Shown: in pieces, positions 24,934-35,552 of the stretch
How the letters are laid out: the number at the start of each line of letters is the position of its first letter
Position numbering within the stretch: the first letter of the stretch is position 1
Origin: Glycine soja
Taxonomy: Eukaryota; Streptophyta; Magnoliopsida; Fabales; Fabaceae
NCBI RefSeq assembly: GCF_004193775.1
Contig: NC_041004.1
Coordinates: 558,001-622,000, forward strand
Length of the DNA stretch: 64,000 bases
Direction: 5' to 3'
Notes under the pieces: model-generated
Seen by the model: only the letters and a program-made list of their open reading frames with translations
Told to the model about the DNA's origin: nothing
The model's database searches: none
Position numbers and translations under genes: made by a program

Positions 24934-25048
24934 TTTTTTTTTTTATTTTTTATTGGCAAGTATTGATTGTTATTTTATTTATTAGTGAGAAGATTCAAAC
25001 CTGCAACTTCTTTTTCCTTCCTTCACCACCAAGCAAACCTTATAACCT
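24934..25048 (-). mobile_element. Short SINE abutting the 3' splice site of GDSL intron 3
   Basis: A minus-strand A-box-like ataaggtttgcttggtggtg is followed by a B-box-like gcaggtttgaatctt and a poly-A tail (T run from 24934). It aligns well with the SINE at 13431-13548, for example over attcaaacctgcaacttc. It ends about 17 nt before exon 4 (25066), so its C/T-rich antisense sequence lies where the polypyrimidine tract and branch region of intron 3 should be. Confidence 0.6.
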
Positions 25049-25673
25049 CTGCTTGGTATTGTTAGTATGTATATAATCATGGAGGAAGGCCATTTTGGGT
25101 TCACAACACGGGCCCCGTTGGTTGTTTGCCATACATCATGGATCTTCACCCAGTAAAACCATCATTGGTGGACAAAGCAGGATGTGCAAACCCTTATAAT
25201 GAAGTTGCCAAGTTCTTCAATAGTAAATTGAAAGAAGTAGTGGTTCAACTCAGAAAAGAGCTTCCCTTGGCTGCCATAACCTATGTTGATGTTTACTCAG
25301 TGAAGTACTCTCTCATTAGTCAACCAAAGAAGCATGGTAATTAAAACCTTTGTTTGGTTTGGTTTATGAGAATGTGTAGGAAAAATGAGTTTGTGTTTGT
25401 TGAAATGCAGGTTTTGAGGAACCATTAAGAGCATGTTGTGGGCATGGTGGGAAGTACAATTACAATTTGCACATTGGTTGTGGTGCTAAGATTAAGGCTC
25501 ATGGCAAGGAGATTCTGGTGGGAAAGCCATGCAAGGATCCATCTGTTTGGGTTAATTGGGATGGTGTTCATTACACTGAGGCTGCTAACAAATGGGTGTT
25601 TGATCAGATTGTTGATGGTTCATTTTCTGATCCACCTATTCCTTTGAGCATGGCATGTCATAAGCATCTTTGA

Positions 25674-26721
25674 TTGAAAAAGGGTGCTAAAACCTTTGTC
25701 CTCTTTCTTCTCTATGTATCTTCCCTCCTAAATTTTGTCTCTCCTAGAAAATACTCAAACAAAAATGGTCATACATCTTCTCTATTAATTTTGAGAAAAG
25801 TCTCTTAGTTGATAGGATTTTATTGGAGGAATAAAATTGAGAACAGAGGATTTGAGTCATGCATGGACGAGTGAGTTCACTTGTAATCTTCACTGATTGC
25901 AGATGTTTCCTTTCTTATTTTACCTAATAATAATGAAGATTGAATTGTTTGCTTATGCTCTTCTTTCTATATTTTTTATTAGTTATTTCTCCGGGCAAGA
26001 TGTTGATACTTTATTTTTTCCTTGTATACTTTATTTTAATAGTTCTTCATTAATCACGTTTACTTGTGCCTAGATAAAGCAAAAATTATACAGTTAGTGC
26101 TAAGGGTTAACAGAGAATATGACCATGCTTCTTTGGTCAACTCTGATTCAAAGTGTTTTAAACTGAATTAAATTGAGGAATAAGATCAAATCTGGAACAC
26201 CCCTACGGCTCACATATCATAATACTCAACCACATATCTTACATTTCCTTCATAAACTCAGGAAACAATTATATTTGTACTTATAGTTTTAATTAACCTT
26301 TATATTTGTAGGTCACCACCCCATCTTTATTGATATTCCCATTATTATTATTACCATCATCACCTTCACACAAAAATACCTTTAAAGTAATTTAAAGAAT
26401 ATAAAAAAACTTTTAAAATAAATTTATTTTAAAATTAAAAAAAGAATTATCCAAGCCTAAGAGTAAAACACTACTTTTACAAAACCATTATTCCAAGGTA
26501 ACATTTTTGAAGTTATTCTGGCATTTATTTTTGACGGAAAAGATAAAGTAATTCATTAACCATTGAAATACGAGCAGTGAGTGAAAAAAACTAGTTCATA
26601 AGATTCGGTTTATTTGTAAAGAAAGTGACATTTAGAAGAAGCAAAAAGAAGTTTATTGAGATTCAGAAATGGAGGTTTCAGCGCTGAGTAAAACCTAAAA
26701 AAAAGAAAAAAAATAGTGAAA
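25674..26721. other. Spacer between the GDSL and presenilin genes
   Basis: About 1 kb: GDSL 3' UTR and flank, then the presenilin promoter and 5' UTR. I see no repeats or other genes. The last ~60 bases before 26722 are A-rich. Confidence 0.5.
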
Positions 26722-27879
26722 ATGGAATCGAGCGTTCTGGAATGTCTGGGCATGGAGATAATCGGCGTGATGAGCCCAGTCTCGATCTGCATGTTCCTTG
26801 TGGTCCTGTTAGTGTATTCTCTCTCCTCGCCGTCCACCACCACCACTATCGCCACCGCCGCCAACCTCGTCTACGCCGAGAACCCCTCCGACACCACCGC
26901 CCAGAAGCTCGAGGGCGCCGTCCTCAACGCCGTGGTCTTCGTCGTCCTCATCGCGCTCGTCACCTTCCTCCTCGTCCTCCTCTACTACTACAACTGCACC
27001 GCCTTCCTCCTCCACTACACCCGCTTCTCCGCCTTCTTCGTCCTCGCCGCCATGGGCGGATCCATCCTCCTCTCCCTCCTCCAGCGCTTCTCCCTCCCCC
27101 TCGACGCCGTCACCTCCTTCCTCCTCCTCTTCAACTTCTCCGTCGTCGGAGTCCTCTCCGTCTTCGCCTCCGGCGGCCTCCCGATCCTCCTCCGCCAGTG
27201 CTACACCGTCTGCCTCGGCATCATCGTCGCCGCGTGGTTCACCAAGCTCCCCGAGTGGACCACCTGGACGCTCCTCGTCGCCCTCGCGCTCTACGATCTG
27301 GTCGCCGTCCTCGCCCCCGGCGGCCCGCTCAAGCTCCTCGTGGAATTGGCGTCGAGCCGCGACGAGGAGCTCCCGGCGCTCGTCTACGAGGCACGGCCGA
27401 CGGTCAATACGCGAAACCACGCGGCCGCGGTAGGGTTTATTGTCACCACCGCCGGGGTTTCGGATTCGGAAACTTCCAGAATTGAGCTTCAGGTTGTGTC
27501 TAGGGATAATGATAACAATAACAATGAGAATGAGATTAATGATGAAGGAGAAAGGTCACCCTTGGTTGGGAGAAATGAGGAGGAAGAAGGGGTGAGGAGG
27601 GAGATTGGGGAAAGAGGAATTAAGCTTGGACTTGGTGACTTTGTTTTCTACAGTGTTCTTGTTGGGAGAGCTTCTATGTATGATTTGATGACCGTCTATG
27701 CCTGCTACCTAGCCATTATATCGGGCCTTGGCTGCACGCTCATCTTGTTGTCCGTGTGCCGTAAGGCTCTGCCTGCTCTTCCCATCTCGATCGCCTTGGG
27801 GGTTCTCTTCTATTTCTTGACAAGGCTTCTCATGGAGCCCTTCATTGTTGGGACCGCCACTAATTTGATCATGTTTTGA
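26722..27879 (+). CDS. PS1: Presenilin (aspartic intramembrane protease subunit)
   Basis: An intronless ORF of 385 residues. Presenilin is the catalytic subunit of gamma-secretase-type complexes in endomembranes; plant presenilins also have proposed protease-independent roles. All three family motifs are present: YD (ALYDLVAVLAP, catalytic D192), GLGDF (second catalytic D306) and PALP (351-354). Six hydrophobic segments precede a long Asn/Glu-rich loop (about 235-297) that is poorly conserved in the family, then three C-terminal segments follow. The start at 26722 is the first ATG; the in-frame GTG just before it is not needed. The N-terminus (MESSVLECLGMEIIGVMSPV) fits plant presenilins. The first ~700 bp are very GC-rich with mostly C/G third positions, and the rest has ordinary AT-rich usage. 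It lies 8.4 kb downstream of AGD14, matching the neighbour order of Arabidopsis At1g08680-At1g08700. Confidence 0.95.
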   Translation: MESSVLECLGMEIIGVMSPVSICMFLVVLLVYSLSSPSTTTTIATAANLVYAENPSDTTAQKLEGAVLNAVVFVVLIALVTFLLVLLYYYNCTAFLLHYTRFSAFFVLAAMGGSILLSLLQRFSLPLDAVTSFLLLFNFSVVGVLSVFASGGLPILLRQCYTVCLGIIVAAWFTKLPEWTTWTLLVALALYDLVAVLAPGGPLKLLVELASSRDEELPALVYEARPTVNTRNHAAAVGFIVTTAGVSDSETSRIELQVVSRDNDNNNNENEINDEGERSPLVGRNEEEEGVRREIGERGIKLGLGDFVFYSVLVGRASMYDLMTVYACYLAIISGLGCTLILLSVCRKALPALPISIALGVLFYFLTRLLMEPFIVGTATNLIMF

Positions 27880-28324
27880 GAGCTAGGGTTTAGGAATAGT
27901 CTATAGGCAAGGAATTTGTGCATGGGGTCAAGAGGTTATATTCTTCAAGCTGTTTTCCTTCAATGCTTTTTAGTTATGCTCATAAGTTTTATCCATTTTT
28001 GAGGCTAACATATCTCTTCATGTATGTGGGTGGTGCCTACCAGTGATGTGAGTTTATGTATATTATGTTCATGTAGATGCGCCTGAACCGAGTGATCTGT
28101 ATTTTGTACTTGAACCATAATGCATACCTCTAAACTTCATGGTTCATGCAATAATTTATAACGTGTATGATGGGTACCTAAGCTTGTATTTATGCATTCC
28201 TTACTATTAGTCCTTTGCAGATTATAGACTAAAGCTTTGTTTACGAAGATCTGATTGATTTAAGCCTGGCAGCAGTAAAAGGTGCCCTACTTGTGCCATA
28301 GAATAATCTGTTTTGCCACTTTTA

Positions 28325-29991
28325 TAGTACAAAATTGTTTACTTTGTTGACAACAACTTTTAGTGGTCTATGCCCTGCCCCCTTTTATCAATATGATTTC
28401 TTTGTTTCCAAAAGCAGTGGTTGTTCTTATCAGTAAGTTGTATTTCAAGTGCTATACATGGTTCATTTTATGGCGGATGGTAAATATTTGGATCTCTTTT
28501 GAAGCGATACTCTATTAATAGCAACCAAATTAACTTTTTGGGCCTTGAACTTATATGTATTGCTAAATTTAGGCGTTTCCAAGTTATTTACCTTTTAAAT
28601 GCTGTATGCAGGAGTGAATATATTATTGGATAGGTATAAGTGGGTTGGATATGAAAGTATTCTTCTATTTTCTTTATTGCTAATAGGCTTAGTAGATTGA
28701 TCAGTTTCTTGGAGTGTGATTTTAATTGAGATTTGTTGGAAAATTGTTATGGCAATAATTGGGATTTTGGATAACATATATATAGAGTTGTGGATGGTCT
28801 TCTCATGTTGTCTGTAAAACTCTGAGGTAATAAATTTTAATAATCATTAGGAACTGTAGCTGTATATTAGGTTTCAGAGCTTCTACTGATTTGGTGAAGA
28901 AATGCTAAAAGATTGGTATATGAATCTACTTTTGTTGTTTAGAGAGCAAAGCTTTGTCCAGTCTAATTGGATGGGAACACTTATTTTTATCTTTTATTTT
29001 CTTTGGTATAATTTGAACCTAACATTTGTATATTATTGTTATTGTTATTATACTCGAAAGAAAAAGATAACTTGGAATTTCTATCTGATACAAAAAATAG
29101 AATACCAAGTCTTCTCATATGGAAGAGAGAGTATATTAATCAGAGTTGGTTTTCTACGTCCTTTAAAACTAGTTACTAGCTACGTTCTTAACCAAAATCC
29201 TATTATCTAGGACATAGAGTTCAAAAACATTTTTTATCCCCTCCTCCCCAAAACACATCCCCACTCCATCCAAAGTTCTTATTGGACAGTCAACTTGCTC
29301 TTCTGTGAGGACATAGGGCATGCGGATCTGTCTATTTTTCTTTCTTCTCTTTAATGAAGTGTTTATCTACTTCCAATTGATTCCATCATAGAGAACATGA
29401 TTGTGAGTTATGGAGGTTGCTGGCTGACCTTTTGTCATTGTAGATTTTCATAGGTGTAGAGTTGCCAACACAAAGTTTTAGTATTCTTTCAATTCACATA
29501 TTCCGTTGGCCATTGATATACATTCTGTTTCTGCACTACTATAACCACCGCATTCTGTTTCATACTCCCACGGTCTCACCCAATAAGCATTGGTGTAGGC
29601 TTCTATTTAAAAGTACCTGTACTTCTTACACAACAATCCTCTTCCTGGTGACCCTTTTAGATAGTTCAAAATTCTGTAAGCAGCTTCAAAGTGTTTTAGT
29701 CCGGGTGTGTGCATGAATTGGGTTACCAAGCTTTCTGCAAAAGATAAATCAAAATTCCATCAGCTTTTATTTGTTAATTAATATCCATTGGAAACCTACT
29801 CTCTTCTTATTTAATGGTAACTCAACTATTTCCTAAGTCCTGTTTTTTTGAAGAGCCTTCATTCCATCACTACCATTTTCCAATCCAGATGTAGAGCTTT
29901 TCTCGGCACCAAACAGATTAGAAATTCTAGGGCAAAATACTTGACAGATTTTTGTTGGACAAATATTTTGAAATGGAATGAAGAGCACAAG
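28325..29991. repeat. Segmental duplication copy A (3' flank of presenilin)
   Basis: This segment matches 33426-34979 in the same orientation with mostly small differences. Shared blocks include gtgggttggatatgaaag, ttatactcgaaagaaaaaga, ccaattgattccatcataga, ttggtgtaggcttctattt and attttgaaatggaatgaaga. Copy A has extra sequence around 29220-29330. Both copies carry the same copia remnant, so the retroelement was present before the duplication. It is non-coding apart from that remnant. Confidence 0.85.
29455..29950 (-). mobile_element. Degenerate Ty1/copia pol remnant, copy A
   Basis: Translated on the minus strand, scraps of copia reverse transcriptase and RNase H are visible: an FEAAYRI-KYL-KGSPG-like stretch over about 29630-29690 and the YTNAYWVG-like region near 29580-29610. 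Further right (about 29760-29830) comes a GC-WV-INKC-like scrap from the start of the RT domain. Frames are interrupted and there are no LTRs, so it is a dead fragment. The better preserved duplicate lies at 34370-34960. Confidence 0.6.
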
Positions 29992-31083
29992 TCCTAACTC
30001 TTTCCTGATGCCTATCGGAGAGTCGACATCAGAAATAGAATTGAAAAGGTATTTGTAACTTGATCCATCTAGAGTTCAATATCTGGGGAATTTGATTGGT
30101 CTAGTGTTGGTATGACAGGCTGTGTTTATTTTTATTTGTTCCCCTTCAAGTGTAAACCAGGAGCTGTCAATCTGGTTGTGATACTTCTCACCGTGTTTGA
30201 GTTATCAATGTCTCACACATTATCTTCAACTTCTTGAACATCAGTTGCCTGATCAAAACTTGTGGACTGTGTAAGATCAAAACTTAAAATTGGTACTTCT
30301 CCCTCGGTTGCACCACCATGTTTCACATTTTCTGACTACCTCCCCAGCAGTCCTAGCATTTTCTGGCACACCGAGCCTCTCTTGTCAGGTCTTTGCACTC
30401 ACACAACTTAGTCGTTCTTAGATTTTTCTTGCACTTAGCTCTGCTTTTTTTTTTTTTTCTTTCTTTCTTTCTTTCTTTTGTTGTTGGTTAAGTGATAATG
30501 TGCACTTTGGGTGTATGTTAACTAAGTCATAGATTGATGATAATTGTGTCTCGATGAATTTTATTTTTTTTGCAATTGTGCCTCAATGAATTTTGTTACT
30601 AGTTACAAATTTATTCAATTTTTTTCCATTCTTTTTTTGAGCTTTTGTGTGTAGTATAAATTATTTATCTTCTATACAGTCTTTAGTATAGCCATCCCAC
30701 TATATAATGACTTTGTGGCTGGCTGCTATGGTTGCTTCCCAAAGGTAATTTGGAATCTTTAATGTTAAACAAAATTCCATTTATGAGCTTTTATCACTTG
30801 AGAAAATATGCCTGCTCATTATTATTTTAAAGATAATTACAATTGAATGCGAGAGATGTAAGAAAAAGAAAGTGTAAAATATCTATAAGGTGTAAACATC
30901 GCTGATAAGTAGCTTGAGTCTTTAAGCATATATCAAGGATTCGATCTTATTTTTATTTGATCAGCAAAAAATATTTATTGTTAGTATTGTTAGTCAAGGC
31001 TCAATCTTTCAACACATGTGGGGAGAGGAGATTCCTTTAATTGGTACTCTATTGCATGGAAATATTAATGCTTTTGACGGTCT
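29992..31083. other. Non-coding spacer
   Basis: AT-rich sequence with a (TTTC)n run near 30458-30478. I see no gene or complete element. Confidence 0.4.
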
Positions 31084-31830
31084 TTTTTTTTTTTTTTTGC
31101 TAAATTGTCTTGGCAAAGAGCCTCAGACACCAATGATTTAATACTCATGAAGGGAATTTACAACTTTCAAAAGGAATTTTGGAGCAAACTCAAGAATAAC
31201 ACTAAAAACACAAGAATCAAAAGTTAAAGATAAATCATGATTTGAAAAAGAATTAGTTAACATGTTGGTTTCTCTAAAATGTGTTTATAATAACCTTGCT
31301 GGAATTATTCCTTCACTTTGAGAATCTTATTTAGAAGGTCTTTGAATTGATTGCTAAAAATATCATCATCATCCGGTAGTTGAAAAGGCTTCCAGACTAT
31401 TGGATCTAACAATCAAATTTTGCAGGTCCAAGTTTGTAGTCATTGCCAATCCATAAAAAATAGTCCATAACTCAACTAATATGGAACAATGACAAGTCTT
31501 CTTGAAAAAGTTGGAATGAAAATGCTGTTAGAGTTGCAAATGACAGCTTTGCAAGACCGCTGTACCCTAGAGATATGATTCATCACAATTTAAGTTTAAA
31601 GAATCTCTCGTTAGGCTTCTTTCACTTTGCAGACTTATCACGATGAGTCATGTTCTCATCATTGAGAAGCAAATTTGGACTTCCTTGCTTCTCTATGGTT
31701 ACGCATTTTTGCTGGAAAACCATCTCATTCCTCTTCCACCAAAATTTGTTTAAACAAGACTCCAATGTGAACTATCAGTGCATACGGTGTTTCACAAGTT
31801 TCTACTTAGCCAATCATGAACAGTGGAGTA
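31084..31830 (-). mobile_element. LINE fragment with RNase H-like remnant
   Basis: The minus strand reads degenerate RNase H-like sequence typical of plant LINEs: WWKRNEMVFQQKC, then FFKLNCDESYL, then VELWTIFYGLAMTTNLDLQ (the usual AELWG...GL region). After this comes a non-coding 3' part and a poly-A tail seen as a T16-18 run at 31083-31100 on the plus strand. Stops and frameshifts interrupt it and the 5' part is missing. The right boundary is approximate. Confidence 0.65.
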
Positions 31831-31992
31831 CCTTGATGTCAGAAAAAAAAAGTGTAAAATAAATGGATAATTAATGATGAAAGTATAAAAAGAAAAAAAG
31901 AAAAAAATTTGATATTTTGAATTGAGGGGGAGGAAGAAGAATATAAGTAGTGGGATTTTGAGAGAGAGAGAGAGACTGATAGCAATAACAAC

Positions 31993-32148
31993 CTATGAAG
32001 CACCGACACGGTCACCGGACACGACACAGACACATGTAATGTTCAAAATATAGAACATGATACGGGTGTCGTGTCAGTGTTGAACACTGATACAAACGCG
32101 TGTCGAACACCGGACACGACAAGAAACTAGAGTGTCCGTGCTTCATAG
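31993..32148. mobile_element. hAT-like MITE with 8-bp TSD upstream of the reductase gene
   Basis: A 156 bp element bounded by inverted termini ctatgaagcac and gtgcttcatag and by the perfect 8-bp direct repeat ataacaac (31985-31992 and 32149-32156). The interior is also largely self-complementary, with cggacacgaca and tgtcgtgtc motifs on both sides. The 8-bp duplication suggests a hAT-type non-autonomous element. It lies about 200 bp upstream of the probable TATA box of the next gene. Confidence 0.88.
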
Positions 32149-32350
32149 ATAACAACACAACAGGTCACATACCAGAAGCCAGCAATCATATTAACAGGCC
32201 AAGGAGAATCACAAAGAAGCCCAAATACCTTGAGGAATACCTTTGAAGTGCAAAAGCAAAAGTTACCAAGTTGGTTGCAGCATTCCACTACTTTCAGAAA
32301 GCTAATTCCAATTCTGTTATAACAAAGTTAATTCAGTTAGAATACAGTAG

Positions 32351-32358
32351 TATAAATA
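32351..32358 (+). promoter_or_regulatory. Probable TATA box of the pterin-aldehyde-reductase-like gene
   Basis: TATAAATA lies 81 bp upstream of the start codon at 32432, a suitable distance for a plant gene with a short 5' UTR. No other TATA-like sequence is as well placed. Confidence 0.5.
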
Positions 32359-32431
32359 TGTAAAGAAGTGGAATTAAAAGGATATGAGAAAAATACTTAT
32401 CTGAATTAGGGTTTCTTTTCCCCTTTTGGCA

Positions 32432-33312
32432 ATGATGAACGGAGGAGGAAGACGACGAATCGTGCTGATAACTGGAGTCGGAAAAGGACTCGGAAGAGCC
32501 CTGGCTCTTGAACTCGCCCATCGTGGTCACACTATAATTGGCTGCTCCCGTTCTCAAGATAACCTCAATTCCCTCCAATCCCAACTCTCTTTTTCTTCTT
32601 CCAACCATTTGTTACTCAACGCCGACGTGGTTTGTTCCTTCACTCTCTCCCTCTCTCTTTCTTTCAACAACTAAACACTAAACACTAAACACTAACACTT
32701 GTTTTTCTTTTCAGAGCTCCAATGAGAACGTTCAAGAAATGGCCCGCGTTGTCATGGACAATAGATCTGTTCCTGATATCATAGGTAATAATGTAACCCT
32801 AACCCTAACCCTAACAACCGCAATGAAATGATTGATTAATTGACAGAGTATGCTGCTGCAATCAACCAGTGAACAATGCAGGTACAATCAACAAGAACAA
32901 CAAGATATGGGAGGTTCCGCCGGAGGACTTCGACGCGGTCATGGACACCAACGTCAAAGGCACGGCGAACGTGCTGCGGCACTTTATCCCTCTCATGATA
33001 GCCGCGAAGAAGATGGAGGCCGTCATTGTGAACATGTCCTCGGGATGGGGAAGGTCCGGCGCCGCGCTGGTGTCCCCTTACTGTGCCTCCAAGTGGGCCA
33101 TTGAAGGGCTGAGCAAGTCCGTCGCGAAGGAGGTGCCGGAAGGGATTGCCGTGGTGGCGCTCAACCCCGGCGTGATCAACACCGACATGCTCGCCTCCTG
33201 CTTCGGGCCATCGGCTTTACTCTATCAGCAGCCGCAGGCGTGGGCTCTCAAGGCTGCAACCATGATTCTCAATCTCACCCCGGCTGACAATGGTGCCTCT
33301 CTCACTGTATGA
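32432..33312 (+). CDS. Short-chain reductase, pterin aldehyde reductase type
   Basis: Three exons, 32432-32629, 32715-32784 and 32870-33312, join in frame to 236 residues. It is a classical SDR. The cofactor motif LITGVGKGLGRALA (TGxxxGxG) is near the N-terminus, NNAGTIN is at the exon 2/3 junction, the catalytic Ser is in NMSSGWGRSGAA and the YxxxK pair is in PYCASKWAIEG. NPGVINTDML follows, and the protein ends NGASLTV. These match At1g10310 as I remember it, a cytosolic NADPH-dependent pterin aldehyde reductase of folate salvage. Substrate assignment rests on that similarity. Two ATGs overlap the start (32432, 32435); the first is used. Exon 3 is GC-rich in its first ~370 bp, like the presenilin 5' half. 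Intron 2 contains telomere-like repeats. Confidence 0.88.
32794..32815. repeat. Telomere-type (CCCTAA)n in intron 2 of the reductase gene
   Basis: Three to four tandem CCCTAA units start 10 nt after the exon 2 donor site. Such telo-box sequences occur at plant promoters and introns; with so few copies it need not come from a telomere. Confidence 0.85.
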
Positions 33313-33425
33313 ACTTAATAATCCGTGCTTACATTGTTGAGAATTCTATCATTTTTAGAGAAAACTAACTTGTTGGAAGAATGCTTAGCTTTTACATGTT
33401 CGCTAATTAGGTGAAGAAATGCTAA

Positions 33426-34979
33426 TACAATTCTGTTTACTTTTTTTTAGAACAACAACTTTTAGTCAACTGTTGTGACAAGATTGAAGTGATACTCTCG
33501 ATTAATATCAATCAAATTACCATTTTCTTGGGTCTTGCAGTTATATGTATTGCTATTTGCTAAGTTCCCCCTTACTTTAGGCTTTCCAAGTTATTTACCT
33601 TTTGAATCCTGTTTGCCGGAGTGAATACATTATTGGATATGTGTAAGTGGGTTGGATATGAAAGCATTCTTAATATTTTCTTCATTGATTTTGAACTTGT
33701 CCATGTCTCGAACCTGAAACCATTAGCATGGTATTGCAATAAGCAAATCCATTGGTCCAGGTTGAGGACAGACATATTTTCTTCATTGATAATAGGCTTA
33801 GATCGATCAGTTTGTTGGAAAGTGATTTTAATTGTGATTTGTTGGAAAATCGTTATGGCAGTCATTTGGATTTTAGATAACATACATGTATATAGGATTG
33901 TGGGATGGCCTTCTCATGTTCTGTAAAACTGAAGTGATAACTTTTAATAATCATAAGGAACTTTAGCTGTATATTAGGTCTCAGAGCTTTTACATGGTTA
34001 CTGTTTAGGTAAAGAACTGCTCTACTAGATTGGTATATGAAGCTTTGTCCTGTCTAACGGGATGGGGTGGGAACACTTATTTTTTATCTTTTCATTTTCA
34101 TTGGTATAATTTGAACCTGATATTTGTATATTATTGTTATTATACTCGAAAGAAAAAGACAACTTGTATTTTTTTATCTGAAACAGAAAAATAGAATACT
34201 GTCCATTTTCTGTGAGGATATAGTGAATGCTGTCCATTTTTCTTTCTTCTATTTAATGAAGTGTTTTATCTACTTCCAATTGATTCCATCATAGAGAACA
34301 GGATTGCCAGCTATGGAGGTTGCTGACCTTTGTCACTGTAGATTTTCATAGCTGTAGAGTTGCCAACCCATAAAGTTTTAGTATTCTTTCAATCCACATA
34401 ATCTCACATATTCCATGGGCTATTGATCTACATTCTGTTTCTGCACTACTAGCTACCACATTCTGTTTCTAACTTTTGCCATGTGACAAATTTCCCATCC
34501 AACAAATACAATAGCCAGAAGTAGCCCTCCTATCAGAGCAGTACTCCCACCCAATATGCATTGGTGTAGGCTTCTATTTGCAAGTGTCTGTATTTCTTAT
34601 ACAGCAATCCTCTTCCTGGTGACCCTCTTAGATACTTCAAAATTCTATAAGCAGCTTCAAAGCGTTCCGGTCCTGCTGTGTGCATGAATTGGCTTATCAA
34701 GCTTTCTTCAAAAGATAAATCAAAATTCCATTAGCTTTGCATTTGTTAATAAACACCCATTGGCAACCTACTATCTTCTTATTTAATGGTAACTCAACTA
34801 TTTCCTAAGTCCTGTTTCTTTTTTTTTAAGAGCTTTCATTCCATCACAACCATTTTCCATTTCGGATGTAGAGCTTTTCTTGGCACCAAACAGATTAGAA
34901 ATTCTAGGGCAAAAGCTTTATGGGTACTTGACAGATTTTTGTAGGACATATATTTTGAAATGGAATGAAGAGCATAAGA
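33426..34979. repeat. Segmental duplication copy B (3' flank of the reductase gene)
   Basis: Same-orientation counterpart of 28325-29991 and similar over nearly its whole length. It keeps a copia segment at about 34475-34555 that is reduced or rearranged in copy A. The two copies begin a few hundred bases or less downstream of two unrelated genes. Confidence 0.85.
34370..34960 (-). mobile_element. Degenerate Ty1/copia pol remnant, copy B
   Basis: Minus-strand translation gives a recognisable copia RT/RNase H segment: FEAAYRILKYLRGSPGRG, then LLYKKYRHLQIEAYTNAYWV (about 34555-34660), then a frameshifted GYC-like tail. Near 34730-34800 a separate scrap, KKIVGCQWVFINKC, corresponds to the beginning of the copia RT domain. 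The intervening RT is deleted and no LTR or integrase is seen. Confidence 0.7.
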
Positions 34980-35387
34980 TTTTCCGGCAAGTAATAGAAT
35001 TATTCTTTTACTAATTCTTTTCTGACAATCTTATGCTTTAGTAAGAATAATTATGCACTCACTATGATCTGACAATGTCAAAGAAAATTCTGTCTGACAG
35101 GGTATTACTTGCCTGGATATTTTTATATAATATATAGTTATGTATAATATATAAAACTTGAAGCCCATAGTGTGAAATTGATATCTATCTAAACATAATT
35201 TCCACTTATCTTCCTTGTCACATAAGTATTCTGGTTAATGCAACACTCTGATTCAATTTCTTTCTTTAGTCATCATCACCTACTTCTACCCTCCTCGATT
35301 TTTCCATTTAATGAGAGTAGGTAGTTACGTAGATTATGCGAAGGCAGATAAATCATAAAATCCATGAAACATTAGTTCCATTATGAG

Positions 35388-35552
35388 ATGACAACGGACA
35401 AGCGGCGTGGCAACCGTGGCAACAGTGGTGAGGGGGTGGCAACAACCGTGAGGATTGACTACAACGAGTTCGATGGAGAAGATGATCTGGAACATCGAAG
35501 CAGAATTAGGACGACACCATTTACGACCTCGAAGCTTGTAGACACCGTTTAA
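35388..35552 (+). other. Short isolated ORF in a GC-richer island (54 aa)
   Basis: ATG to TAA encodes 54 residues, charged and lacking repeats (starts MTTDKRRGNRGNSGEGVATT), in a small patch noticeably less AT-rich than its surroundings. I recognise no domain. It may be a fragment of a captured or transposed gene rather than a working small gene. Confidence 0.25.

Larger units (their letters stand above)
21508..25673 (+). pseudogene. GDSL esterase/lipase gene with frame-shifted exon 1
   Basis: Five exons are clear: 21508-21740, 23670-23882, 24290-24453, 25066-25336 and 25411-25673. The family are secreted SGNH hydrolases. An ER signal peptide (MIMNTKSKLITLWVLLYF) is followed by block I, FNFGDSNSDTGG, with the catalytic Ser. 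Then come GANFATAGST, DIGQND (block III) and WDGVHYTEAANKW (catalytic Asp/His), ending at HKHL. After GGLSAAF in exon 1 the frame is lost. The next recognisable family segment, PHGESYFHHPAGRYCDGR, is in another frame, and the residues usually between them (a G-Q-x-x-P-P type segment) are missing. This fits a deletion of about 14 nt. As written, translation stops after 69 residues. Intron 2 also lacks AG at the expected border; using AG at 24288-24289 keeps frame but drops two residues. It could be an allele-specific null or a sequencing error. The closest relatives I recall are At3g26430-like enzymes. Confidence 0.75.

Noticed and set aside
26742..27485. 247-residue plus-strand ORF overlapping presenilin, and a 203-residue antisense ORF at 26809-27420
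   Set aside because: Both are frame shadows of the GC-rich first half of presenilin; the first is Pro/Arg/His-rich and the second Glu/Gly-rich, with no domain.
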